DNA from: an uncultured Odoribacter sp.
GTDB taxonomy: Bacteria > Bacteroidota > Bacteroidia > Bacteroidales > Marinifilaceae
Direction of reading: 5' to 3'
Length of the DNA: 14,702 nt
Assembly (NCBI GenBank): GCA_934725835.1
Contig: CAKVCR010000037.1
Span: forward strand, 1 to 14,702
Below are positions 1-7,578 of this stretch, piece after piece (position 1 is the stretch's first letter; the number at the start of each line of letters is the position of its first letter). Below the pieces are notes generated by a model. The model was not told the origin of the DNA. It made no database searches and saw only the letters and a list, made by a program, of their open reading frames with translations. The position numbers and the translations under genes were made by a program.

Positions 1-359
1 ATTAGGTGACACGAAGATACAAAATATTGTTTATCAACAAGTTATGATATACATATTTTTTGAGTGACGAAGTCAGGTTATTTATATCTCATGTGGGCGC
101 AACAAATATAAGAATTAATTTCTTTAGTCATGGGAAATTGATCTTTTTTTACTCTATATTGTAAAATCTTTTTTTTCATTGTCAGTTTTAGTGTTTGAAA
201 AAATGGAGTATAGTATATTTTGTAAGGATAACTATTTAGCTTGAAGAGTATTTGTCGGGATGAGGAGATGTTTTGCTTGCTTCTTGTATGTATCGTGTCT
301 TTGTTAACACTTGTTGTGAAAAATATTTCGTATATTTTGCCATACGAATGGGATTACAG
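1..359. other. AT-rich stretch without a recognisable gene
   Basis: No convincing coding region, RNA or promoter is visible here. A 67-codon open frame on the minus strand (236-439) has no family resemblance, and it overlaps the ATPase remnant described next in a different frame, so I treat it as chance. The homology of that remnant fades out around 365, and its lost 3' part probably accounts for some of this sequence. Confidence 0.5.
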
Positions 360-790
360 TTAGTTGTTAACATTCTAGGTAAAAAATTGTTACGGATCAA
401 GTATCTTGAGATTGAACAGAACCCCGCAGGTGAACACATGGCTTTGTGATATCTGGTATTTGCCCTAATGGACGGAACAACTTTGAAGATACTCCTCTGT
501 CTCTTTCAAAGAGAACGGTTTCAGGTATATCCAATGTCTGATTCTGTTATGTAGCCACCTCGTTTTTTTATCAGTTTGTCTGGCATCTGCGAGGTGGTCG
601 AGTCGATTGCGACCAATACGATATTATACAGGTTGCTTGCCTAACTGATTCAAAAATATTTTAGGGCACTTACAAAATCGAAACGGCGTGAAATTATCTT
701 CGATATTATATCTATGAAGATGATTTTTGACAGTCTTTCCGAGGAGTTACAAGGAGATTGCATGAGAACTTGAGATCTCGTTGAACACGG
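360..790 (-). pseudogene. Decayed AAA ATPase remnant (multicopy Bacteroidetes ATP-binding protein type)
   Basis: Reading the minus strand from about 760 downward gives, in one frame, a Walker-B-like KIIFID, then FVSALKYF, ASNLYNIVLVAID and DKLIKKRGG. After a one-base frameshift near 551-556 it continues with LHNRIRHWIYLKPFSL and KETEEYLQSC. This order matches what I remember of the central part of AAA ATPases common in Bacteroidetes (Walker B, an EHFWNxWAS-type motif, a GSATSW sensor region, NKGGLHNR, L.PFTL.E.E.YL). At least three positions where the family usually has tryptophan are TGA or TAG, as expected from G-to-A decay, and further stops follow around 375-405. The Walker A part is missing: homology ends near 790, where the next gene begins. 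It cannot make a product. The family assignment is from memory of the motif order. It is a different family from the ATPase at 1720-2972. Confidence 0.6.
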
Positions 791-805
791 TAAAAATACG
801 GGTGA

Positions 806-1625
806 GTAAAATCCTATTGTTTGATTCGTGGCAAGACCGGTATTAGTTTTATTACATTTATGGACTCGTATGTAACCTCACAAAACGATGTAAGTGTTGA
901 CACGTACTTTTTTGAAGAGTTATCGAGTAACCAACATATCTACGATGACTATACGAGACCAACATTCACTTTCTACAGTTTTGAATCAGATTCAGATGGA
1001 ATAGAAGGAGGTGAAGAAGAGATAACGTGGAGTAACCCGATGATCCTGACGGAGACCGTGTACCTTGACAATACTGATGCCCCCTGACGAAAATGGAACG
1101 ACCGTTTCTGGCGATTCGACTTTCAATGTTTCACTGGAAACATCTTCGTGCCTGCTGAACAGCGAGAATGCTTCCGCGGGCACGGAAACAGCCAATGTCG
1201 TGTATACGTTGTGCTTCAAGGGTACGGACCAGTACGCCGTCGGTCGTTACGAAATATACACTCTGCAGGCTAACGAGGAGAAAACCGGCTTTGGCTTGAA
1301 CTGTTTGAGGATTCAAATCAAGGCATTGGATGCCGATGATGAAACACCAACGATAGATGATATCGTCGCTTCGGGATACTGGGCGAGAGATTATATCGAA
1401 GTCATCATTCCATGTGCTGGATACCAATACTCTAATGCTTGGGTAGGCATTTACGGAAACGACTGCCTACTCATGTCTTCGACATTGGTTTGGAATTACA
1501 GTAATTATCTGGTAACAAGTATTGTAATTCAGGAACTTCATGTCATAACAGACGCTACGTATGGAGAAACCTACGGCATGTCTGTCTGTCTCATCCAGTG
1601 TGACGAAAACGGCGACATACTCTAA
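806..1625 (+). pseudogene. Unrecognised protein gene, split by a one-base frameshift
   Basis: Two adjoining open frames read as one protein if one C is removed from the C5 run at 1080-1084. The first frame (open from 806; only TTG is available as a start, at 821) ends ...YLDNTDAP-stop. With four Cs it continues D-E-N-G-T-T-V in the second frame, which runs to the stop at 1625. The joined product is about 270 residues, acidic, rich in Thr, Ser, Asp and Tyr, with scattered cysteines and no membrane segment. I do not recognise a family. No ATG, ribosome site or signal peptide is visible, and the frame opens just where the ATPase remnant on the other strand ends, so the 5' end is probably lost. 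Composition is about 47% G+C in one sampled 60-base line, unlike the AT-rich sequence before it. A sequencing error in the C run, or a real gene starting at TTG, cannot be excluded. Confidence 0.5.
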
Positions 1626-1673
1626 ACGTTATTCGCTTGTTCAATAAAACCGGCAGCATGGGCATACGTTATA

Positions 1674-1682
1674 GGGGGGGGG
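1674..1682. repeat. G9 homopolymer tract
   Basis: Nine consecutive G lie between the stop of the unrecognised gene (1625) and the 3' end of the ATPase pseudogene (1720). Such a run is unusual in sequence of this composition and is prone to slippage, but no promoter or reading frame visibly depends on it. Confidence 0.9.
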
Positions 1683-1719
1683 AAGTCCCAACGGGTCCCG
1701 GTAGTGGGAATCATTACCG

Positions 1720-2972
1720 TCATAACCTTTCCGTACTTGCCATGTCAAGCAGGAAATCATAGATGCTCATTGTCTGAATGCCGCTTTCATCGTTCCACGA
1801 TTTGGTATGTTCACCCACAACCAGGAGTTTTCGGAATGAATCGCCCACTAGTCGCAGCGAACGCTTTGCCTGTTCCATCTTCTCCCCGTCCGGCATACGC
1901 CAGGTCGACTGGATGTAAATCCGCTCACTTCCTTTGTTGCAAACGAAATCTACCTCCAACGTTACTCGTTGTTGCTGCCCTTCGGCATTGTGGACGCAAT
2001 GATGGATGTTGCCCACATCGATAGGCCAGCCACGTCCCCGTATCTCGTTGTAAATCACGTTCTCCATCAAGTGGGTAGGTTCGTTCTGCCGGAACGAAAG
2101 AATGGCATTTCTAAGATCGATGTCCTGATAATAGCACTTGTACGGCGACCCGATGTATTTACGTCCCTTGATGTCGTATCTCTCCGCCTTCTCTATTAGG
2201 AACGCATCCTGCATGTATCTCAAGTAGGTAGATACCGTCTTGTCCGCAATGTCCTGCACCTTGCTTACCGACTTGAACGTGTTGGCTATGTTGGACGCGT
2301 TGACGGGTGCTTCCACGCTGGATGCAAGCGTCTTGGAAAGTTCCTCGAACTCAGGTTTCAGCTCAATGTTGTTCCGCTCGTAAATATCCCGTAGATATAC
2401 CGTGCGATACAGGCGATGCAAGAAGTCCGTTTTCTTGTCATCGCCGTCTTGCGCAAGTAATTGAGGCTGTTTTCCCCATACATCAGATATTCCGTCCAGC
2501 CGTCTTCTTTTCCATCCTCGTACACGGACATAAATTCCCTGAACGACAACGGCTAGACGTGGATTTCATCGTCTCTGCTCCGAAATTTGGTCACGACATC
2601 CGATGAAAGGAACCGGGAGTTGGAGCTGGGCACGTGTATATCCGCACCTTCCGTTACGGACAGCGTGGAAAGCACTTCCACGAAATCCTCCACTTCCTGC
2701 ACCTCATCAATGATGATATAATAGGTGGAGGAATCCCGCATCTTGCTTTCTACCCGATCCAGCAGGTAATCGGGATTCCTGAATGCCTTGTTCTTCCGGC
2801 TCTCCATATCGATGATGAGGACATGATCTGATTCAAGCAAATGTTGAAAAAAACAGTCTCTTCAGAAGGAATGACTTCCCCGAACGGCATAACCCGGTAA
2901 TGATTTTGATAAGTCCATTGCCTTTTGACCGGTGAAGAGCTTTTCAATATAGGTATTACTATCTATTATCAT
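1720..2972 (-). pseudogene. AAA ATPase with DUF4143 domain, frameshifted pseudogene
   Basis: The whole gene can be followed from the ATG at 2972 to the TGA at 1720, about 415 codons, close to the normal length of this family (COG1373-like ATP-binding proteins). In order: MIIDSNTYIEKLF; the Walker A G-L-C-R-S-G-K-S around 2890, in a shifted frame; Walker B YIIIDEVQEVEDFVEVL; a sensor-1 region ending SNSRFLSSD; PLSFREFMSVYE; then the C-terminal DUF4143 part with TVYLRDIYERN and AFLIEKAERYDIKGRKYIGS. The lesions are a one-base loss near 2910, an extra T in the run of seven T (minus strand) near 2845-2851, a TAG at 2550-2552 in the motif HV-stop-PLSF where the family usually has tyrosine, and a one-base shift near 2470-2478. 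The sensor-1 motif reads P-S-S-N-S where T-G-S-N-S is usual. The C-terminal 233 codons remain open. Relatives are common multicopy genes of unknown role in Bacteroidetes. Confidence 0.85.
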
Positions 2973-3307
2973 GCTTTACGAATCAACGTCACTTGTGACT
3001 GTTTCCCGGGGCAACGTTAGCGGATCCCGTTGAAAGAGCAACTATCTCGAAATAAAAAAATTACATTATTGAATATTTTACCGGGTCATCGGTTAAGGCG
3101 GTGCCTGACTTCGTCAAATCCTTGTTGGTTTTCTTGGTGATATCTTCGCGTATTCCCGTGTCGTGGTAATGTTCGTATGCCCCGATGCTCTTGTTCTGTT
3201 TGTTCTGATTGAAGGTGTGTCTTTCGGCGGGATTATGCCGTATCGAAACCGAATGGTTTGGGAATTTATCCGTGAATTTTGCATGCGGTGAATTACCCCG
3301 TTACGAG
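2973..3307. other. Gene-free stretch between two remnants
   Basis: No gene start or RNA is supported here. Several frames on both strands stay open by chance between about 3060 and 3300. The minus-strand frame ending at 3061 has natural-looking composition (for example GAYEHYHDTG) but no ATG or GTG start and no family I recognise. It may be the tail of another eroded gene. Confidence 0.4.
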
Positions 3308-3540
3308 ATGAAAGAAAATAAGGTAACCATATACACCGCCGATGATGGTATAACAAAGATTGATGTAAAGCTTGAAGAGGAAACTCTGTGGCTTACACTG
3401 GATCGGGCGTACGAGTTGTACCAAACGGACAAATCGAATGTAAGCGGGCGTATCGGTTCGAATGGAAAGAACGCTTGGCGTAGGACGTGAAGTGGAACAC
3501 TACAATCCAGGGAGTGGTTATCGCGTCCGCTCCCGATTCA
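3308..3540 (+). pseudogene. RhuM-family protein, truncated remnant
   Basis: From the ATG at 3308 the translation begins MKENKVTIYTADDG, then KIDVKLEEETLWLT, then YELYQTDKSNVSGRI. This matches the N-terminus of RhuM-family proteins (first described in a Salmonella pathogenicity island, usually about 330 residues, role unclear, often on genomic islands), where the last segment is normally an ELF..DKS.ISRHI type helix-turn-helix-like motif. The frame is then lost: a TGA follows about 60 codons in, while the next frame carries EVEHYN and SGYRVRSRF, matching the later YYNLDAIISVGYRV part with several residues deleted. Nothing RhuM-like is seen after about 3540, so the C-terminal two thirds are gone. 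An upstream in-frame TTG at 3209 would add 33 residues that do not belong to the family, so ATG 3308 was the original start. Confidence 0.75.
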
Positions 3541-3592
3541 TCGTTAATATAGTTGGAAGTCCAATCTTTATTTTAGCAGAAATCTTCTCTTG

Positions 3593-3678
3593 TGTCATTC
3601 AGGCGATCGAAGAGAGGAAGAATCTCGAACAAGCCCGCCTCGTGTAATTGAGATTCTTCTCTGACACTCTGAATGACA
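3593..3678. repeat. Imperfect palindromic intergenic repeat
   Basis: The outer arms TGTCATTCAG (3593-3602) and CTGAATGACA (3669-3678) are perfect inverted copies. The inner arms GAAGAATCTC (3617-3626) and GAGATTCTTC (3650-3659) are also perfect, with a 23-base loop between them and mismatched sequence between inner and outer arms. The right half, GAGATTCTTC followed by CTGAATGACA, resembles from memory a dispersed intergenic repeat of bacteria (GAGATTCTTCGC... ending CAGAATGACA). It sits directly after the truncated RhuM fragment. It could fold as a hairpin in RNA from either strand, but no long T tract follows the left side. It may be a miniature inverted-repeat or REP-like element. Confidence 0.6.
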
Positions 3679-3765
3679 GAATGTTTTAGATTTTTCGCTT
3701 TCTTCTGAAGTGGAGAAGGGTCTTTCATCCGGTGTGACGAAGAAAGCAACGTGTTCCAAACCGTC

Positions 3766-4845
3766 TTACCGTATGCTTATCTTTTCGACGGGCTGCCTCT
3801 TCGTTTCATCCAAGGGCTTTGCGTGGTATTTCACCCCGTCGAAATCGATCTCTTTCAGGTCGATGCACCGGATGTTGCTGTTGTACATGGTCCGGTAATA
3901 AATCATCCGGTTGCGGGTGTCCGATGCGACGGTGAACTGGGTGGCACTGGGCATATCGGCGGGAGCCTTTCCCCAGGCGAGTTCGGTTCCCATCGGGATG
4001 TCGAAGTTGTTCAGGATATGAAAGGCCTGAAAGACGCTTTCCCGTGCGTCCGGTTGTTCCGGTGCGGTAAGCTGGAAGAAGGCGGCACGGACGAAACGGG
4101 ATGGAGGGGTGAAGTCTCCGGGTAATCCCTGCATGCCGCTTCCATGCCCGAAATTCTTCATCTCCAACGGGCCGAACGGGTGTTCGGGAGCGTTGCCCGG
4201 TTGGAGGTTGATGTAATTGTTCAGGTTGGTCCAATGCCATTCGATACCCGGCGAGTTGGTCAATACTCCCAGCGGGTTATCGTAAAAGTGCATCTGCCCG
4301 TTCACGATTTCCAATACCGTTTGTCTGCCCGAGGGCTCGGTGAACCGCCAATGCACGGTGGACGAACGGGGGTCGATATGGATGACGCGGACTTTCTCCA
4401 GTGCCCCTTTCACCTCGTCCAGGGTGCCGCATTCCGCCAGGACGTAGGATACCACCTGGAAGTCGGCCAGGCACTTGTCTTTCAGGGAAGCGTCGTAAGG
4501 CTGGTATTTGCCATAGCCGGGAAAGTAGAAGAGTCCGGCGGAAAGACCTTTCTCGTTGATTCCTTCCACCATGAATTCCTTCTGTTCTACCGCCACTCCC
4601 ACGTACCCGTGCTTGCTCCTGAACTTGATCCCGTCCATCCCCGTGGGGGTGAGTGACTGGAGTTCCTGGTTCCGGGGAACCACTACATACATGCTGTTCA
4701 TGACGCTTTCCGCCCATTCGATGGTACGTGCCGCGACGATGGCACCGTCCTTGCTTTTGAGGGTGATGCCCGTGCAGGCACCGGCTGGCACTTGCGACAC
4801 GATGCCGATGCTTGCCAGCAGAAATGTGGATAGTTTTGTGTCCAT
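3766..4845 (-). CDS. Choloylglycine hydrolase family protein (bile salt hydrolase-like, secreted)
   Basis: This is a secreted N-terminal-nucleophile hydrolase of the linear amide C-N hydrolase family, which includes bile salt hydrolases and penicillin V acylases. The chosen start is ATG 4845; the longer frame opens with GTG at 4872 but adds nothing family-like. Residues 1-23 are a signal peptide ending PAGA, so cleavage exposes Cys24 as the nucleophile (CTGITL). Other expected residues are present: Arg40 in ARTIEW, Asn97 in GINEKGL, Asn197 in LTNSP, and Arg250 in SRFVR. Position 43 is Glu where characterised bile salt hydrolases have Asp. The length is 359 residues, normal for Bacteroides members. 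The gene lies 42 bases after the DUF4252 gene and probably shares its transcript, since no TAnnTTTG box lies between them. Two sampled 60-base lines are 57% and 63% G+C, against about 42% in the neighbour, hinting at different origin. The substrate (conjugated bile salt, N-acyl compound or beta-lactam) cannot be told from sequence alone. Confidence 0.85.
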   Translation of the reverse strand: MDTKLSTFLLASIGIVSQVPAGACTGITLKSKDGAIVAARTIEWAESVMNSMYVVVPRNQELQSLTPTGMDGIKFRSKHGYVGVAVEQKEFMVEGINEKGLSAGLFYFPGYGKYQPYDASLKDKCLADFQVVSYVLAECGTLDEVKGALEKVRVIHIDPRSSTVHWRFTEPSGRQTVLEIVNGQMHFYDNPLGVLTNSPGIEWHWTNLNNYINLQPGNAPEHPFGPLEMKNFGHGSGMQGLPGDFTPPSRFVRAAFFQLTAPEQPDARESVFQAFHILNNFDIPMGTELAWGKAPADMPSATQFTVASDTRNRMIYYRTMYNSNIRCIDLKEIDFDGVKYHAKPLDETKRQPVEKISIR

Positions 4846-4887
4846 AATTATTGTTTTTGATGCATTACACACACATCCTTTAGTGTT

Positions 4888-6084
4888 TTATTTTGTATTG
4901 ATGATAACCTCTGCATTGGGGTAGTAACCGAATTTTTTTTCAATCTGGCTGAGTGGGCGAATCTGTAGAATGGATGCCGGATTTATATCAAAAGAATCTG
5001 AAAGATGTCCATTTATGACAAGTAGTGGATTCTCTACTTTGCTAAGATTGTATTTGTAATCCTGATTGTTGTAACGGAAACTGAGTACACCATTTTTAAA
5101 GTTGGTGAATGTTCCTAATTGTTTTTGAGATGTGACAAAAAGATATGATTTTTTGATATCTTCTTTTGATGGAATAAGATTAACATTCATGATTTTTTCA
5201 GGCATTTGAACATTATCTTTAGGGGCTTGTTCTCCATCAATAATGTAGGTTATATCCGAATTTTGGGAATCAATTTTCAGTTTGGTTTTGCCATTTTCTT
5301 CTGTAATCTGGATAGAGTTACTGGTGATATTTCCGTCTTGTCCCAGTGATTGAAAATATTGTTCGATAGTTTTCATGCTCTCGGGTTGCAGCATATTGGA
5401 AATGTTGAAAGAACCGGTACTATCAATGGCTGATGGAAATACATCTTTGAGCCGTTGCTCCATACCAGAGAAAAAATCTGAGTCTAAGCCGCTGAATAAA
5501 CCACCCATCAACCCTTCTAAGGATTGTAGCATATTTCCCATGTCCTTATTGCTTTTTGATTGCATGTTGGCAGAAGATGACAGTGTGGCAAGCAATTTTA
5601 AACCATTTATGTTCAGTGCCTGAGGAAGAAGAGTGATGCGGTCGGTCTGAATCTTTCCACGCAATTCAATGATATCGGCTTGGTATGGAGATACGTTCCA
5701 TACTACTAAGTCGGTCACTTTGTCTGCTTCGCTGCGGGCATATACTAATTGTTCATTTTCTTCACTATAGTTGCTTTTGATGAGGCGATATTCATTTTTC
5801 CCTTCCAATAGGTTGTGAAATTGCGAGAGTATTTTTTCGCATTCTTCCGGTTTGCAAATGCCGGGGGTGATGGTTAATATATTTATTTCATTGAGTTTTT
5901 GTAGCATGTCCTTCATTTCGGATGAAAGATTTTCGTTTTGATATAGTCCGTACAGACTTTTATCCAATTGAGTAACACTGACTCCTGATTTTTTATGGTA
6001 TTTGGCCATTTGCTTGCCTAATTGAGCGTACGCTCCCCAAGGAATAAAGATTGCTGTCAATAAAATGAATGTCAACTTTTTCAT
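4888..6084 (-). CDS. Secreted DUF4252 protein with TonB-plug-like C-terminal tail
   Basis: The 398-residue protein starts MKKLTFILLTAIF and has a signal peptide ending GAYA before Gln22, without a lipobox cysteine, so it should be free in the periplasm or exported. Residues about 36-170 resemble DUF4252 (SVTQLDKSLYGLY, LNEINILTI, then a strand-rich stretch with LVVWNV and IIELRGKIQ). DUF4252 proteins are Bacteroidetes envelope proteins of unknown role, usually under 200 residues, so this one is about twice as long. The middle (about 185-260) is rich in Ser, Met, Gly and Asn. The last 46 residues run PLLVINGHL, then DINPASILQI, and end NAEVIINTK, with the spacing of the PLYVIDG...INP.DI...GVI.ITTK signature seen in plug domains of SusC-like receptors, but no barrel follows. 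The ATG lies 213 bases from the divergent efflux promoter. A weak -7-like box (TACATTCG, minus strand, 6125-6132) lies about 40 bases upstream. The domain calls are by eye. Confidence 0.65.
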   Translation of the reverse strand: MKKLTFILLTAIFIPWGAYAQLGKQMAKYHKKSGVSVTQLDKSLYGLYQNENLSSEMKDMLQKLNEINILTITPGICKPEECEKILSQFHNLLEGKNEYRLIKSNYSEENEQLVYARSEADKVTDLVVWNVSPYQADIIELRGKIQTDRITLLPQALNINGLKLLATLSSSANMQSKSNKDMGNMLQSLEGLMGGLFSGLDSDFFSGMEQRLKDVFPSAIDSTGSFNISNMLQPESMKTIEQYFQSLGQDGNITSNSIQITEENGKTKLKIDSQNSDITYIIDGEQAPKDNVQMPEKIMNVNLIPSKEDIKKSYLFVTSQKQLGTFTNFKNGVLSFRYNNQDYKYNLSKVENPLLVINGHLSDSFDINPASILQIRPLSQIEKKFGYYPNAEVIINTK

Positions 6085-6395
6085 GGTATAAAATTTTAAA
6101 TTGTTTTTGTTGTTGTATGCAAGACGAATGTATGCTTTTTTTTAACGTGAAAATTGGTTTTAACGAAATTTTCATACAGTTGTGGAAAATCGTTGTTTTC
6201 GTGTGGAATATTTCCTCAAAATAAAATCGTGAGTTCTTGAGGTATACAAGTGGAATATGATGAGATAATATGTTTATGTATTGATAACCAGTAAACTTTG
6301 ATAATACATTTTTTGATGTACCTTTGCGCATCAAATTTTTGGCATATAATTTTCATCTTAGAGTAGGATAAGAAATAAAAAATAACAATAGTGGA
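6085..6395. other. Divergent intergenic region with the efflux promoter
   Basis: This 311-base AT-rich spacer separates the minus-strand DUF4252 gene from the plus-strand efflux operon. It contains the operon promoter described separately and only a weak candidate for the other direction. A short inverted pair, CCTCAA (6214-6219) and TTGAGG (6237-6242), is present but too short to name as an operator. No regulator gene (TetR, AraC or similar) lies in the window next to the operon, which is unusual for RND operons of other phyla. Confidence 0.5.
6297..6326 (+). promoter_or_regulatory. Bacteroides-type promoter of the RND efflux operon
   Basis: A -33 box TTTG (6297-6300) is followed after 18 bases by TACCTTTG (6319-6326), a perfect match to the TAnnTTTG -7 consensus of the Bacteroides primary sigma factor. 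Spacing is one base under the usual 19-21. Transcription would start near 6333, leaving a leader of about 60 bases before ATG 6396. Confidence 0.7.
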
Positions 6396-7556
6396 ATGAT
6401 ACTTAAAAGAAATGTAATTTGGTCTCTGTTTGGTCTATTGATTGCCTTTATGGGATGTAAGCGCGAGAAAGTTCAGGAACGTATTCCGGTGATTGTAGAG
6501 CAGGTCGGAGTGAAAGATGTAGAGATTTTTGGAGAGTATGTTGGACGTGTTCGTGCAAAACAATTTGTAGAAGTGCGTGCACGTGTTGAAGGGTATCTGG
6601 AAAAAATGCTGTTTGAAGAAGGTAAGAAAGTGAAGCGTAATCAGCCTTTGTTTATTATTAATCAGGACATATATAGGGCTCGTGTGGATAAAGCGGCAGC
6701 TCAGTTGAAAAAAGATGAGGCACAGGAGTTGAAAACCGGACGTGACGTTGAGCGTTTACGTCCGTTGTATGAGCAGAATGCAGCCAGTCAGCTGGATTTA
6801 GATAATGCTGTAGCAGCATACGAAAGTGCAAAGGCGAATGTGGCTATGAGTCGGGCAGATTTGTCGCAGGCAGAATTGGAGTTGAGTTATACAACGGTAC
6901 GTTCCCCAATTACGGGATATATCAGTGAGCGTTGTGCAGATATAGGGGCTTTGGTAGGATCTGGGACTAAGGCTTTGTTGGCAACGATAGTTGCCAGTGA
7001 TACAGTGTCGGTGGATTTTAGTTTGACTGCGTTGGATTATTTGCGTAGTCAGCAACGCAATGTCCGTTTGGGAGAGCAGGATACTTCCCGTTCATGGCAA
7101 CCTTCAATTATTGTGACTCTTGCAGATAATTCTGTTTATCCGGAGCGTGGAATTGTGGATTTTGCAGACCCGCAGGTGGACCCGAAAACCGGAACGTTTG
7201 GTGTGCGTGCAAGTATCGCTAATCCGGACAGAAAGTTGTTGCCCGGACAGTTTACTAAAGTGAAATTGTTGCTGGATATGCGCGAAGATGCAGTGGTGGT
7301 GCCGGTCAAAGCAGTGAAAATTGAAAAAGGAGGAGCGCACGTTTATGTGATGCGGCGGGATAGTACTGCGGAGAAACGTCTGATAGAGACAGGTCCTGAA
7401 TTTGATAATTACGTGGTTGTGGAAAGAGGTTTAGGCCCGAATGAATTAGTAGTGACAGAAGGTTATCATAAGCTGACTCCTGGCGTTTTGCTTGTCCCGG
7501 AAACAGATGAACGTTGGAAGAAGGACAAGGATGAAGGAGCAGATAAAAATGATTAG
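6396..7556 (+). CDS. RND efflux periplasmic adaptor (membrane fusion) lipoprotein
   Basis: This AcrA/MexA-type adaptor links the inner-membrane pump to the outer-membrane channel. Its 386 residues start with a lipoprotein signal (hydrophobic 7-20, then F-M-G-Cys21), so the mature protein is lipid-anchored. The lipoyl-like half-motifs are VEVRARVEGYLEKMLFEEGKKV (first half) and SYTTVRSPITGYISER (second half); between them lies a helical hairpin rich in Ala, Gln, Lys and Glu (about residues 95-165), the part that contacts the outer-membrane factor. Beta-barrel and membrane-proximal parts follow (VDFSLTALDYL; VDPKTGTFGVRA; LLPGQFTKVKL). The tail after about 370 is highly charged. First gene of a three-gene operon, 22 bases before the pump. 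The cargo is not evident from the sequence. Confidence 0.93.
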   Translation: MILKRNVIWSLFGLLIAFMGCKREKVQERIPVIVEQVGVKDVEIFGEYVGRVRAKQFVEVRARVEGYLEKMLFEEGKKVKRNQPLFIINQDIYRARVDKAAAQLKKDEAQELKTGRDVERLRPLYEQNAASQLDLDNAVAAYESAKANVAMSRADLSQAELELSYTTVRSPITGYISERCADIGALVGSGTKALLATIVASDTVSVDFSLTALDYLRSQQRNVRLGEQDTSRSWQPSIIVTLADNSVYPERGIVDFADPQVDPKTGTFGVRASIANPDRKLLPGQFTKVKLLLDMREDAVVVPVKAVKIEKGGAHVYVMRRDSTAEKRLIETGPEFDNYVVVERGLGPNELVVTEGYHKLTPGVLLVPETDERWKKDKDEGADKND

Positions 7557-7578
7557 TGAATAGAATGAGAAGTATCGT

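Noticed and set aside
236..439. 67-codon open frame on the minus strand
   Set aside because: No family resemblance, no ribosome site, and it overlaps the ATPase fossil in a different frame.
555..597. Inverted pair CCACCTCG / CGAGGTGG with 27-base loop as a terminator or recombination site
   Set aside because: The loop is long, no T tract follows the stem, and the sequence is explained by the ATPase remnant.
65..3116. 13-base inverted pair (65-77 and 3104-3116) as ends of a mobile element
   Set aside because: With about 3 kb searched against itself, a 13-base match by chance is not rare; no target duplication or transposase is seen.
3061..3300. Minus-strand open frame of about 80 codons with natural-looking composition
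   Set aside because: No ATG or GTG start, no family match, and the region is open in several frames; it could be a gene tail but I cannot support it.
4144..4717. Long open frames opposite and shifted against the hydrolase gene
   Set aside because: They are a side effect of the high G+C content; the hydrolase frame alone has a signal peptide and catalytic motifs.
6214..6242. CCTCAA / TTGAGG pair as an operator for the efflux operon
   Set aside because: Six-base arms with a 17-base gap are expected by chance in a spacer of this size, and no regulator gene is nearby.
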